Both the position numbers and the translations under genes were made by a program. Shown one piece after another: positions 23,201 to 35,700 of a DNA stretch of 64,000 nt (its first letter is position 1; every line of letters begins with the position of its first letter). The notes below the pieces were generated by a model. It saw only the letters and a list, made by a program, of their open reading frames with translations, searched no databases and was not told where the DNA came from. The stretch comes from Aricia agestis (lineage: Eukaryota > Arthropoda > Insecta > Lepidoptera > Lycaenidae): positions 2,014,001 through 2,078,000 of the forward strand of contig NC_056418.1 of assembly GCF_905147365.1 (NCBI RefSeq). Reading direction: 5' to 3'.

Positions 23201-24907
23201 ATCTAACACTGAAAGAATTTTTCAAATCGGACCAGTAGTTCCTGAGATAAGCGCGTTCAAATAAGCCCTTTCAAATAATTTCCCTCCGTTTTTTCCACAT
23301 TTTCCTCTATTTCTTCGCTCCTATTATTCTTAGCGTGATAAAATATTGCTTATAGCCTTCCTCGATAAATGGGCTATCTAACACTGAAATAATTTTTCAA
23401 ATCGGACTAGTAGTTCCTGAGATTACGGCGTTCAAACAAACAAACAACCTCTCCTGCTTTATAATATTGAAGTGTAGATAACATTTTTACTACTTTTCTT
23501 ACTATTCTACTACTATTTTTCGAAAATGTGTCAAATAACTACCTAATTGTAATATCGACATTGCATCGATTCGATATATTTGTTCCTGTTTTCCTGAAAT
23601 ACAGTTACAGATTTGATCATTATTCTGAATGATCGTCATTATGTTTTTAGGGCTATTCAGGAAAAAGACGTTCAGGAAAATGAGGAATTCACTAAATTCG
23701 TTTATAATTAAGTATTGATATAAAGAAAATTATTAAGAACTTAGAAATGTTGCGGGCCTTTATAACTTGGTATAAAAAAAGTAGTGAAAAACAGACAAAT
23801 GTTGGCACACATCGAGAAATGTAAATGACGTCTTATTTGGAAATTTTTGTACAACGTATTTCAAAGAGAGAGAGAGAGAGCATATTACGAAGACCTCTAT
23901 CCACACCAAAGCACTGCGATCAAATAAAGTGAGCCAGCAGATTTTATCGCAAAATAGGTTTCAACCCGTCACGTTGAGTATATCGGCAAGGCATTCAAAA
24001 CAAACAATGCGCAGGACAATGACGCGAATTTTATGAACATTTTAAAAATATAATTTTTAGTTATTTAATGTAAGTTGATGTGTTATTTGTTGGTATCGGA
24101 TTCTTCTCTTCTTTATCTTCAAATTAACATTAAAATTTTAATCCTTGCTAGCTCATTTTTTTTTATAAATAATAAATTGTAAGCGGCAGTATCGAAACGA
24201 CACGCAAAAATTTCATAATTTGGTACTTTTTTTTATAATAACTTTTGAAATATTAACTCTACTTTCAAATAGTTTTAGCAGCATTTTTGTAAGTTAATTA
24301 GACATTGAAATGTGTAATGTTACATCAAATTTACGAAGGCGTTGTGAACCCAACTTTGAAGACATGAATTTAGTCTCTCTCAAATATTCGCCCCACTACA
24401 CAATATTTATACTACAAGCGTCATTACGTCCGCGCTGGCCGGCAAAAAATATAAACAAAAACATGCCCTTGCATGTCGCGTGCGAACTCCGCCCCCTCGC
24501 CTCTGTCACCCCCGCGTCTCCTCTGGGACGATGTCGTTTTGTGGGACGTAATTAAATCACACATTAGAATTGATAAAAACTTTATTATATACAGGAATCC
24601 ACATTATCGGCGTGTTATACGTAAACAAAGTATCGAATATACGCCACCGATATACGGCGCACAGTAGCGACCTCCAAAATTCGCGCGCCAAATAGCGGAA
24701 CTAAGAAATACGCCGAAAAGCACTCCGGTGACAAAACAACGTCCATGCCAATATTTCACCCAGCCATTGTACTAACCTTAACACTACTTCTGGCTGAATT
24801 TGAGAGATGGTCAATCTTGCGTCCGTATACAGGATGCAACAAGTCAGTCGGACGCAATATCATCGGTAAAAACCGCCATGTAGGACGTAATATCAACTCC
24901 GGGGTGG

Positions 24908-24977
<70 letters not shown>

Positions 24978-26717
24978 TAGCTGTTGCCCGCGACTTCGTC
25001 CGCGTGGACTTCAGTTTATAGCGCGCGATGTCAACAAAATTGGTGTCAAAAGCTTTTATAAAAAAACCCTGGTACCCCTTAAATCAATACAGCTGTGCAG
25101 TGTGCAAACAATAAGTACTTCATTTTTGTATGTTAAACTTTATATATTATGCCAAATTTTAAAGCTTATTTAGCCCCCCAATTACACAACTTTACCCATA
25201 AACTATTTATCATTGATAGGTTTAGCCCCAATTTCACCAACGTCTGTTAGTGTTAACAGCTTGTTAAAATATCCTGTCTTCTCTTTCATTCATATGAAAA
25301 ACGAAACAGCTAACGTGATACTAATTCGAGCATTAACTTTAACAGTCGTTGGTGAAATTTGGTCTTAAGGTTACGTCACTGCCTGCACAGATAAAGTACT
25401 GAGTTATTTAATACCGTAGAATAGATATGACAATCGAAAAAAATCGAGACTTAAATGTAAGATGATACCACCTCTTATAAAAAGACTTTTGAGCAAGCGT
25501 CAGCGCGATGTAGAAGACGCACGGCGCCATCTATTATGAATTTTTTGAACAAATTTACGACCCTTACAACCCTTTTTTCCAGTAAAAAAGTAGCCTATGT
25601 CCTTTCTCAGGCTTTAGACTATCAGTATACAAAATTTCATTACAATCGGTTCGGTAGTTTTGGAGTTTGGCGTGAAAGCGAGACTGACAGACAGACAGAC
25701 AGACAGAGATACTTTCGCATTCATAATATTAGTACAGATTATGTGCACACTGCACAGCTGTTTTTGGGTATTTTGATTAATTAAGGGCCGCGCTACACCG
25801 GAATGGCAGCGGCGAGGCGAGCACTTTCAGCGCTGCCATTCCGGTGTAGCGCGCTGCGCGGCCCTAAGAGGGGTACCACTTACCAGGGTTTTAAAAAGTT
25901 TTTAAATTTGACACAAATTTTGTTGACACCGCGCGCTATAAACTAAAGTCCACGCGGACGAAGTCGCGGGCAACAGCTAGTTATGAATAAAAACAATAAT
26001 ATATAATAAAGTAGGTATGATTAGTTCTGTTATAATAATGAAGTAAAAATAAAGCGCCATCTGTTTTCATATATTAGAATTAAAATGTAAAATATTTTCT
26101 GGATGGAATATAGGCCAACACAACACACTCGAACTCCTTAGAAATGCAGTAGGAGTTCTATAAGATCAGATAGATTGATTATTATTATAGCAAGTGATAA
26201 TATTATTAAACATAATATTCTAACGTATTAAAAACTATAAACAAAAACATAATAACTAATAAGTATGATTAGTTCTATGTTACAACGAAGTAAAAAAAAA
26301 GCGCCATCTGTTGAATCGTATTAGAACTAAAATGTTCATTGCATCGCGTCGATATATTTCTGGATTTTTTATAATATTATACATAAAATATATTTAAGAT
26401 TTTTGAAATATTATTTTAATACACATCCAAGACCCAGGAACATTGAAAACTTTTTGTTCCGCCTGCGGGACTCGAACCCAGGACCCCCGGGATGAGCGCT
26501 GGCCACGCGCAATGCGAAGTAATTTTCATCGATATTTTCATGGAAATAAGATATTTTCCCACATCAAAATGTAGCCTATGTCCTTTCTCAGACTCTAGAA
26601 TAACTGTGTACAAAATTTCATTGCAATCGGTTCAGTAGTTTTGGCGTGAAAGCGAGACAGACAGACAGACAGAGAGACAGACAGACAGAGATACTTTCGC
26701 ATTTATAATATTAGTAT

Positions 26718-26770
<53 letters not shown>

Positions 26771-29700
26771 AATCGCCGAAGACTTGTTGCGTCTTTTCAA
26801 AGTCGAACCCTATGGCGTCTACCATTTCCAATGACTTTTTAATTGTTATTCGTGCGAATATAGTTACATTGCTGTCATGTGAATTCTATTGTCGACGAGA
26901 AATTTTGTTTACGTACGAAAATTAGATATTCAATTTGAAATAATTCTCGCTGGTTTTTTGCTTCCGTTCGCGATGGAAATCATGTGACACATTGTATATT
27001 TTTGTATTCGTTCCATGCATTTAATCGTTTTTCCTACATCCATTTAAATGTATGGTTATATTGATACCGTATATTGTACTATATTAATTCCATGCATTCT
27101 ACTAATTAAATGACTCCTTACTATATTTGAGATTATATCGGTACCGTATATTATTTTTGTATGTATGCCATAAACTGTTGAGTTTGTTGCTTCCTCCTAA
27201 CCTTATATGTTATATCGATACATACATAGGTACCTATATAATAGATCCCAATAAATTCATTGCGTGATGTGGTCTCTGTCTACCCCAATGAGGAACAGAA
27301 GTGACGATATGTATGTATAAATAGAGAATCATCCCTCTTTATGAAGTCGATTAAAATGAAATACTTATTTCTATAACTTGGAGTACATAACAGACATTAA
27401 AAACAAGTTATCCCTATATTACATAGATTAATTAAATTTTAAATTATAATTAGGTAAGTCCGCTAGGCTAACTAAAAAATATTAAGGATAATTATGATAG
27501 ATATGATCATTTTATTTATTTATTTATTTATAAATTCTTTATTTGCATTATAAACTATATAAAATAACAAAAACAACATTAGGCAAGGAACATAGCAAAT
27601 AGGCGGCCTTACCGCTTTCAGCGGTTTCTTCCAGGCAACCAAAATATGGTGGCAGAAAATAATGTTAAAGTACTAAACTTAAACAAAGAAAAAAAAATAC
27701 ACACATACATACATACATATACACACATATATACACATACACTAAATACAATATATTACACATAATAAAATAGCCAAATGAACTACACAAATTTACACAG
27801 ATATAATAAGGTTAAAAAAGACATGTTGATATAATTACCTACATTACATTAAAACCTACATTATAAAAAATAAAAGAACATTAAAATAATTGTACAAAAA
27901 ACACCAAGAGTTTTACAAGGACTGAGCCTGATCTAGGTAGTGTGCTTTCAAACGTTTCTTAAAGATGTTAATTGATTCCGATTTTTTTATAAAATCGGGC
28001 AAGGAATTCCAGAGACGAATAGCGGAGATGGTGAAAGAAGAATCGTAGAATGAAGTATTGTGAGAAGGAAACGCAAGAGTCAGTTTGTTTGCAGAGCGAA
28101 GTATAGGATTGTCATGACCGAGGAAATTGAATTTTACTTTGAGGTAGTTAGGAGTAGAAGGACTAAAAAGGATGTTGTACAGTAAGTGAAGTATGTGAGA
28201 GTTTCGACGCAACTTGATCGGGAGCCATTCGAGCTGAGATCGATAATTAGAAACATGGTCAAACTTTCGAAGGCCAAAAATAAAACGAATACATAAGTTT
28301 TTAAGGCGTTGAAGGGAAGAAAGAAGATTTTCGTTTATGTCACTGTAGCAGACATCATGTGAGCGTGTTTCTTCTGAACTTAAGTATGAACACAAAATAA
28401 AACAATTGTTTCGGTAGTAGGTATTTTTAAGTTTTATTGTTTAAAATCAAGTAGGTACAATAATAAACCCATAGTCATAATAATCAAAGTGTCGGACAAA
28501 TCAAATACAACGAAATAGGAACATAAAAGTAATTTAAGAAATTAACAATTTTAAGAACGACCAGTTGAGAGGCTAATTTACTGTGACATTGACTATAGTT
28601 AACTTGTGTATGTAAGCAATACTAGTTTTCAATCGTGGCTCTGCCCACGTGACAAGTTGATAAAATTTAACAAATTGAAATTCGTTATTAGCCGTTTAGG
28701 CGTTAAAAAAAATAAAACAAAAATGCTTAGAAAAATATTAACCTGAAGAATCACATATCAGACATACCTATCAGTACAAAGTCTCAAAAAAAGGCCCTTT
28801 AGGCGTCGAAAAGAAAAATAAAAACGTTTAAAAAACTATTAACGTACCTATCAAAAATAAGATAAAACAGTCCAAAATCTCAAAAAATTACACAACTACA
28901 CAAAAATTACACAACAATATATATACTTTGTTTGTAAATTTAAATTATGGTTATTATCTATAATAGTACCTATTATTTCTGTTTATTTGTTTTGTACAAA
29001 AAGAGGACGGTATTTGATTATAATACAAGTTCACAATAATAATACATTTTTTCGTAAGTAGTTGGTTAACGCGCGCGCGTAAACAAACACGACGCGACGT
29101 TGCGTTCTCTGCTGTGATAGTCATAGTCAATCATGGTTGTCGTGATTGATGTAGATCGTTTCGATCGTTTTTTGTATTGTTTATTGTATCTTCTTCTTCC
29201 TAGTCGTATCCTCATGGCTGAGGGACGTGACCACCAAAATTTGCTTTTTGGGATAGGGCTCTCCACTTGTCTCTAGTTTTGGCCTGATGAAATGCCTCCT
29301 GGAACGTGCAGTCAGCAGCCTTGACAATCGCGTCTGTCCATCGTGTAGCCACTCTGCCTCTGGAGGCAGAGGCTGGGCAATTAGAGGGGAAAAGAGGTTT
29401 TCCCCTCTAATTGCCCAGCTAGTATGAGACTCTCAAGATTATTAGGCTCCCGGCGGGCTATGTGGCCAAATAAGGCAAGTGATCGTTGTAGACAAAGCGT
29501 GGACAGGTGGGTGGTAATTTTGAGTTGCTGAAGTATAGACGTGTTGGTCCGGTGTGCGGTCCAAGGGATGCCGAGCATTTTACGCCAGCACCACATTTCA
29601 AAAGCGTCAATCTTAGCTCGAGTACGTGCTTTTAGTGTCCATGTCTCGGAGGCATATAAAAATATTGAAAAGATTAGGGAACGCATTAGTGTTATTTTTG

Positions 29701-32700
29701 TGCTACGATAGATGTTCTTATTCTTCCATATCTTTTCTAAGCGCCCAACCGCAGATTTAGCCATCTGAGCCCGTCGGACTGAGCCTCTCGCAGTTAACAT
29801 TGTTGCTAATCAACGATCCCAGGTAGACAAACTCCTCTACGGGTTGGAGATCTTGTAGTAAGGATGTCTTTTGTATTTGGTTCAGCTTATCGACGTACAT
29901 CAGTTTGGTTTTATTGCGATTGATTTGGAGGCCAAAGTCTCGACTAATCTTTTCGAGCCGCGCTAGAAGTTCAGCAAGTTTCACTTCGCAAGTACTTATA
30001 AGCGTGGTGTCGTCAGCGAACCTTAGGTTGTTGAGAAGGTATCCGTTAATTTTAATACCATCCTCCCAATCTTCCAACACTCGACGCATTATATATTCGC
30101 CTACGAGGTTGAACAGCTGTGGAGAGAGGATGCAACCCTGTCTGACACCACGCTCTGTAGCAAATGGCTCTGACAGATCATTGTCTAATCGCACCCTTGA
30201 TCGACCTTCCAGATAGAGGTTTTGTACCAAAAATATGAGATGATCGGGGACGCCCAACTCTCTCATCACCTCCAGCATTTTGGACCAGACGATGCAGTCA
30301 AAGGCCTTAGCGTAATCCACAAAACAGAGTACTATTGAGACATTGAATTCTCTGCTCTTTTCTATCAGCTGACGGATGTTTAGGATTTGTTCTCGGGTAC
30401 CCCTGCCCTTTACGAATCCCGCCTACTCTTTGGATATCTGTCTAGTTATATAGTGTGCCAATCTGTTGTTTATAACATGGAGAAGAATCTTACTGGCGTG
30501 TGAAATTAGTGAGATGGTCCGATAATTTCCACACTTTTTAGTCAACCTTTTCTTATGTAGTGGTATCACGAGAGATTCTGTCCAATCGTCTGGCCACTGT
30601 CCTGTTCTCCATACTTTAAGACATATTGAATGCATTACTCTGATTCCAGACTTACCCAAGCTCTTAAGCACTTGTGCCTGTATACCATCTCCACCGCAAG
30701 CTTTTGTTTTGAGCTTATTTATAGCTGCTTCTACTTCATGGAGAACGATGTCGGGTTCTTTATCTGTAAAATCTAATCTAGTGTCAGGTTCATCAACGTC
30801 ATATTTGTACAGGTCTTGGCAGTAGTTCCTCCATCTTGTCATCACTTGTTTCTTGTCTAAAATCAGGTTACCCTTTTCATCTTCTATGTTCCAAGATTTT
30901 GATTTTCGTTCCCGGGTGAGAATTTTCACCTTTTGGAACATGTCTCTTGGATGTAGGGTATCAGAGTGTGTTTGTATATCTCTACATATGGAATTGATAT
31001 ATGCATTCTTGTCATGTCTACAGAGACGCTGTACTAGTGAGTCAAGTTCAGAGTATCGCTGTTGTTCTTCCTTTGAACGAATTCCTCCAGTCTTTAGAGC
31101 CTTTCTTTGTGCGATTGCCTCCCAAGTGGTCATCCACTCAGATCTAGGGTGTTTTACTTTCCGTCCATTTGTGATTGTTCTAGTTGTCTCTTCTAATGCG
31201 GCCTTAAGCTGATTCCATGATGTATTGGCTGAGTCAAATGGGCAATACGTTTTACTGTCCAGTCAAGTTTGTAGTGTGTCCTCAAAAGCTTTCGCTTCTT
31301 GTGTTAGAAGAATATTTTTGGATGGTGGAGGCTTTGAAACTACTTTGAGGCGGACTCTGTATTGAGCTATTAACAGCTGATGGTCGCTGCCACAATCTGC
31401 ACCCGGAAAAGTCTTTGAGATAGTTATGCACGACTTCCATCTGCTGCTGATTAATATGAAGTCAATCTGATTTTTATGACCTGTTGGCGATCGCCATGTC
31501 CATAAGCGTCTTGGATGTTGTTTATATGCCGTGTTAGTTACGAATAGTCCTTTTTCAATGCAAAACTCTAACAACATCTCACCTCGACTGTTGCGGGCTC
31601 CTAAGCCGTATTCCCCAATAACATTCCTTAGGTGTTGATCATTATCAGTGTGCCCTATCTTAGCATTAAAGTCTCCCAGGATGATAGTACATTCCTTCTT
31701 TGGTAACGCTTTGCAGGTTAATTCTAGCTCGTGGTAAAATTCCTCCATCTCTTCTTCGGTGGCTACAGTGGTCGGCGCATAGACCTGTACAAAGTTAATT
31801 GGGTGTGGATGGGCTGAAATTTTTAAGGATATAATTCTATTGTTGATGGTATTATACCCCAATACCTTGTCTCGTAGCCAGCTAGCAACTATGAAGCCCA
31901 CACCACTAAAACTATTGTCTTGCCTGTCAGAGTAGATTACCGTATTTCCTTCAGGTGTGATGTGGTATCCGTTATCTTTGACATGGGTCTCACTCAATCC
32001 TAGTATAGCCAGATTATAGCGCTCCATCTTCGCTTCAACAACTTCGGTTTTTCCTGGCCTTAAAAGTCCACGGACATTCCAGGTTCCTATTGTTATTGCC
32101 CTTCCCTTGGGTGTTAGTTTGCTAGAGTACGAGTAAGATGTTATGTTTCCAACAGTAGCAGAGTTTCTGCAAGCAGCCTGCTGGTTAACTGACCTGCAGC
32201 CGGTAGCCAATTTCACACCAGTCGGCCCGGAACTAAGCTGGCGCCGAGCGTTAGTCGGGTCGCATGACATCATATTATCTCTGGTGGCGTTCTTAATCAT
32301 GGTGGTTTTCTTGGGATTATAGTCGCGGTAGTTTCCCGTTGCTTTCCGCGCTAGACTTTTTGAGGGTATTTAATCCTCAAGGCCACTACTGCCACACGTT
32401 TAGCACCACCCGGGGGACACGTGTAGGGTAGTAAAAGGTAATTCCTACGGACGCGAGTAACCACCGCCCCCGTTTATTGTTTCAAGTTTGATTAATTTTA
32501 AACATTGATTTAATTTGTAATCTAATTTTAATTGCCTGATATGTAAAATCAGTGATATGCGATCAGTAGTTGGGAAAGGGTCCGGTGGCTTTAACACAGG
32601 TTATACTGTAACCTAGCTAAGCTGCCGGTTGCGATCTTAACATTCTAATATAAAAAACCATTGAAAATAAAATAATTTGCATGTTGTAATTGTCTAGATT

Positions 32701-35700
32701 AAGGTTTTTATGTTATCGAGCTGAATAAAAGTACATTATTATTATTATTATAAGTATGCCATCACAGTTACTATAAATCTTGTCAAGGGTGTCGATTTAT
32801 GAATGAAGAAAGTCACCAAGTCAAGATTAAAAAAAAATCTCAGAACACTGTACAGTGTACAGCCTAGCCCATGACCCGGTAACCACTTGACGTTGAGTTT
32901 CGATGCACTTGTTTGGGCTATTTTCTCATTACCGTGGCTTTCTAATAGCGAAAGAATTATTTAAATTGGTTCAGTAGTCTCGTAACTCGTAAGTTAAATA
33001 GTAATAAGCAAACGATTAAATATTTCGTCTCTACAATATTAGTAAGTATAGATATTTAAAAATACATTAGTCCCAACCCAATTCGCAGTCTAAACTCAGT
33101 CACTGATGGGCTTTTGTTTAAAATATACAATAGGTAAGTACTTATCAAAGAAAATCATATACGTAGGTATGTAGGTAGGGACATAGTAGTTAATACAATC
33201 GATCCAAACTACTTTTAGACAGGTAAGTATATAAACAGTTCAACAACAAACAGGACACAAATGTATGATTCCAGCTCGATAAACGAATTTTGGCACAACG
33301 GAGTTACCGGTGCATACGTTTTCTGTAAAGTGTTGATTCAATTAAAGTTAAGTAATCATTTAATGTCTCTGAGTGTGACGTTTAAGTTCCTAACCCTCTT
33401 ACAAAAGAAATATGTAGTCAGTAAATTACTCAGGAATTATGCCTCTGTGTGCTATTCGACGGAGAGCTGGCAACCAAATTGTGCATGTGGCTTCAGCTGT
33501 ATTAAAACTCCCTTTAGCTATTTCCCTGAACAACCTTTGTTGATAATCTGTGTGTATGTAATCCCAAAAAAGCCAACACAGCTGAGCCCACATGAAATAA
33601 TAATAATTTTGCTACTTTTAATTAACGCTGGCAACCCCTTGTGGTGGGACCACCCGATCGATTTTAAATTTTTTTTGGGTGCACAGGAAGTACAGAGCAG
33701 CTGTTTGGAAAAAAATATAAGCCACTGAACCTACATTTTTTTCCCCACCCCACTACACCCACATCCATCGCCCACGGCCTACCAGCACACAGATTATCAG
33801 AAAAGGCTGTTCAGGGAAGTAGCTAAAGGAAGTTTTAATACAGCTGGAAGCCACATGACTGATTTGGTTGCCAGCTCTTAGTCGATAGTTATTATAGTAA
33901 GGGCCTGTTTCATCACTTCCTGATAAGTCTATCCACCAATTAACTTGACAGTTCAAGTATGGAGAATCTGTCAAAAAAGTTGTGAATAGCCTATTACGCA
34001 CTTTATCAGAAAGTGGTGTTACAGGCCCTAAGTTTTTATAAGGGAGATCGCAGAATCTCCCTAATTGTTTTACTCAATTAAGTTTTATAATGATTTTATG
34101 TATATAGCAGCAGCAACCACAAACACCGCAAACACCGAAGCCTTTCAACAACGGAAACTTGACTGAAATTAAACAAGATGTGAGTACAATAATAATTAAT
34201 AAGTAACAATAAACTACTTCATAAACATTCAAGACAGATTTCAAAGACCTTTGACTTAAAATGGCTTTGCAATCATGTGGCTTAAATAAAATCAAAGATT
34301 TCAGCTTTGTATACAGTATATGTAAAACTAAGGGTTATGCTTTACATTTTAACCAGCACATTATCAGACATTAATTTTAAGCCAACATATCGGTCTCATA
34401 GAAACTTAATTAAACAGACGTAATTTTCATTGGCAGACATCTGAAATGGATACATCAGGCAGCGGCGAGCAGCAACAAGTGTCTATGGAGGAGGACGCCG
34501 CCTCCAGGCCCCACTGGATGAAACCCAAGCTGCAGGGAGGTAATATCATCTTACACCCTGTGATATTTGTTTCCTCAAGATTACCACGAGTCACGACTCG
34601 ACTCATTTTTAATCGTCTAGAACAGGGGTCACCAAATGGCGCATCCGGATTCCGGACCGCCGACCCATTGTGTGCGGACTGCGGACCAAGCATGTTCAAA
34701 GATGAACTTGTTAAAAATAAATTTAGGTCTCTACTTACTGATCTCCAGGATTTAATGTCAATAGCTTGCACCAATTTCACTCCAAACAAGCAACGAAAAA
34801 TTGTCACTTTTCTCATTGATAAGTATGTAAATAAATGCCTTTGTAATTTCCGTTCATTATTTTTTTATGTGCGGACCGTGAAGGTCATTTTATTTCTTAA
34901 AATGGACCCCGAGCGAAACTAATTGGTGACCCCTGGTCTAGAATGACGTTTTGTTGAACAAATGACATAACTTTTGGGGATTAAGAGGATTCCACACCGC
35001 CCTTTTTTCCATACAAACGTTGTCCCCTGTTTCCTCCCTGGATAATGCTAGTAGAGTTATAATTTTTTTCCTGAATATCTACGGCCACTAATACAATGTC
35101 TCTATGTTTTCTTTTTTTTCATAATTTAATTATTAAATAAGATATGAACGTTCAAAAACCCAAAAAAATGGCCAGATTTTCCGCTGTGTTCAAACGTCCA
35201 GAAAACAGATTTGGCTAGATTATACAAAAAAAGCAAAACATAGGAACACAGCTCAAGCCTTTTTTTAATCTTTAATGAAAAAAGTACTTAAATCGGTTAA
35301 GTTTTGGAGAAGGAATCAGGGGACAACGAATCGTTGATTTTCTGGATTTTCTGCAGTTGTCTCTATCGCGTTCTGCGGTATAGGCTTGAGGTAAGGGAGA
35401 CAGCTATAGATATTACACGTACTTTTTTTTCATTTCTCTAGCCCCTGTTGTATCCTCTTAAGGTACAAGTTGGAAGCCGGCTACATGAAGTTGCAGCGGA
35501 CGACGTGTCGTCGTGACACTATTACGGTTTCTATATATTTCTATGAATAAGTGTCACTAGCTTCGTGTCGCCAGCTGCGGACTGCGGAGGGTATTTCATA
35601 GAAATAAATACAAACCAGTAGTGTCGCTGCGACACGTCGTCTGCGGTACGTCGTCTGCGGTTGCTTCATGTCAACCGGCACCTTTAAGGTTGAGTCGAGT

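Larger units (their letters stand above)
26767..33258. repeat. Duplicated block, right copy (6.5 kb)
   Basis: Collinear with 17268-22902. The extra length is explained by an 839-bp LINE at 27520-28358, minus a ~50-bp deletion near 32393. Sequence left and right of the two blocks differs. Confidence 0.88.
12748..34436 (+). other. DIP1: DIP1-like intron 3, 21.7 kb of mobile DNA
   Basis: The interval between exons 3 and 4 holds MITEs, Helitrons, two RTE LINE remnants in a large direct duplication, and a later LINE insertion. I see no exon of this gene within it. The flanking exons join in phase 0. Confidence 0.7.

Noticed and set aside
33261..33728. 155-residue plus-strand open frame after the right duplicated block
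   Set aside because: No domain and it crosses a Helitron-like fragment; likely chance.
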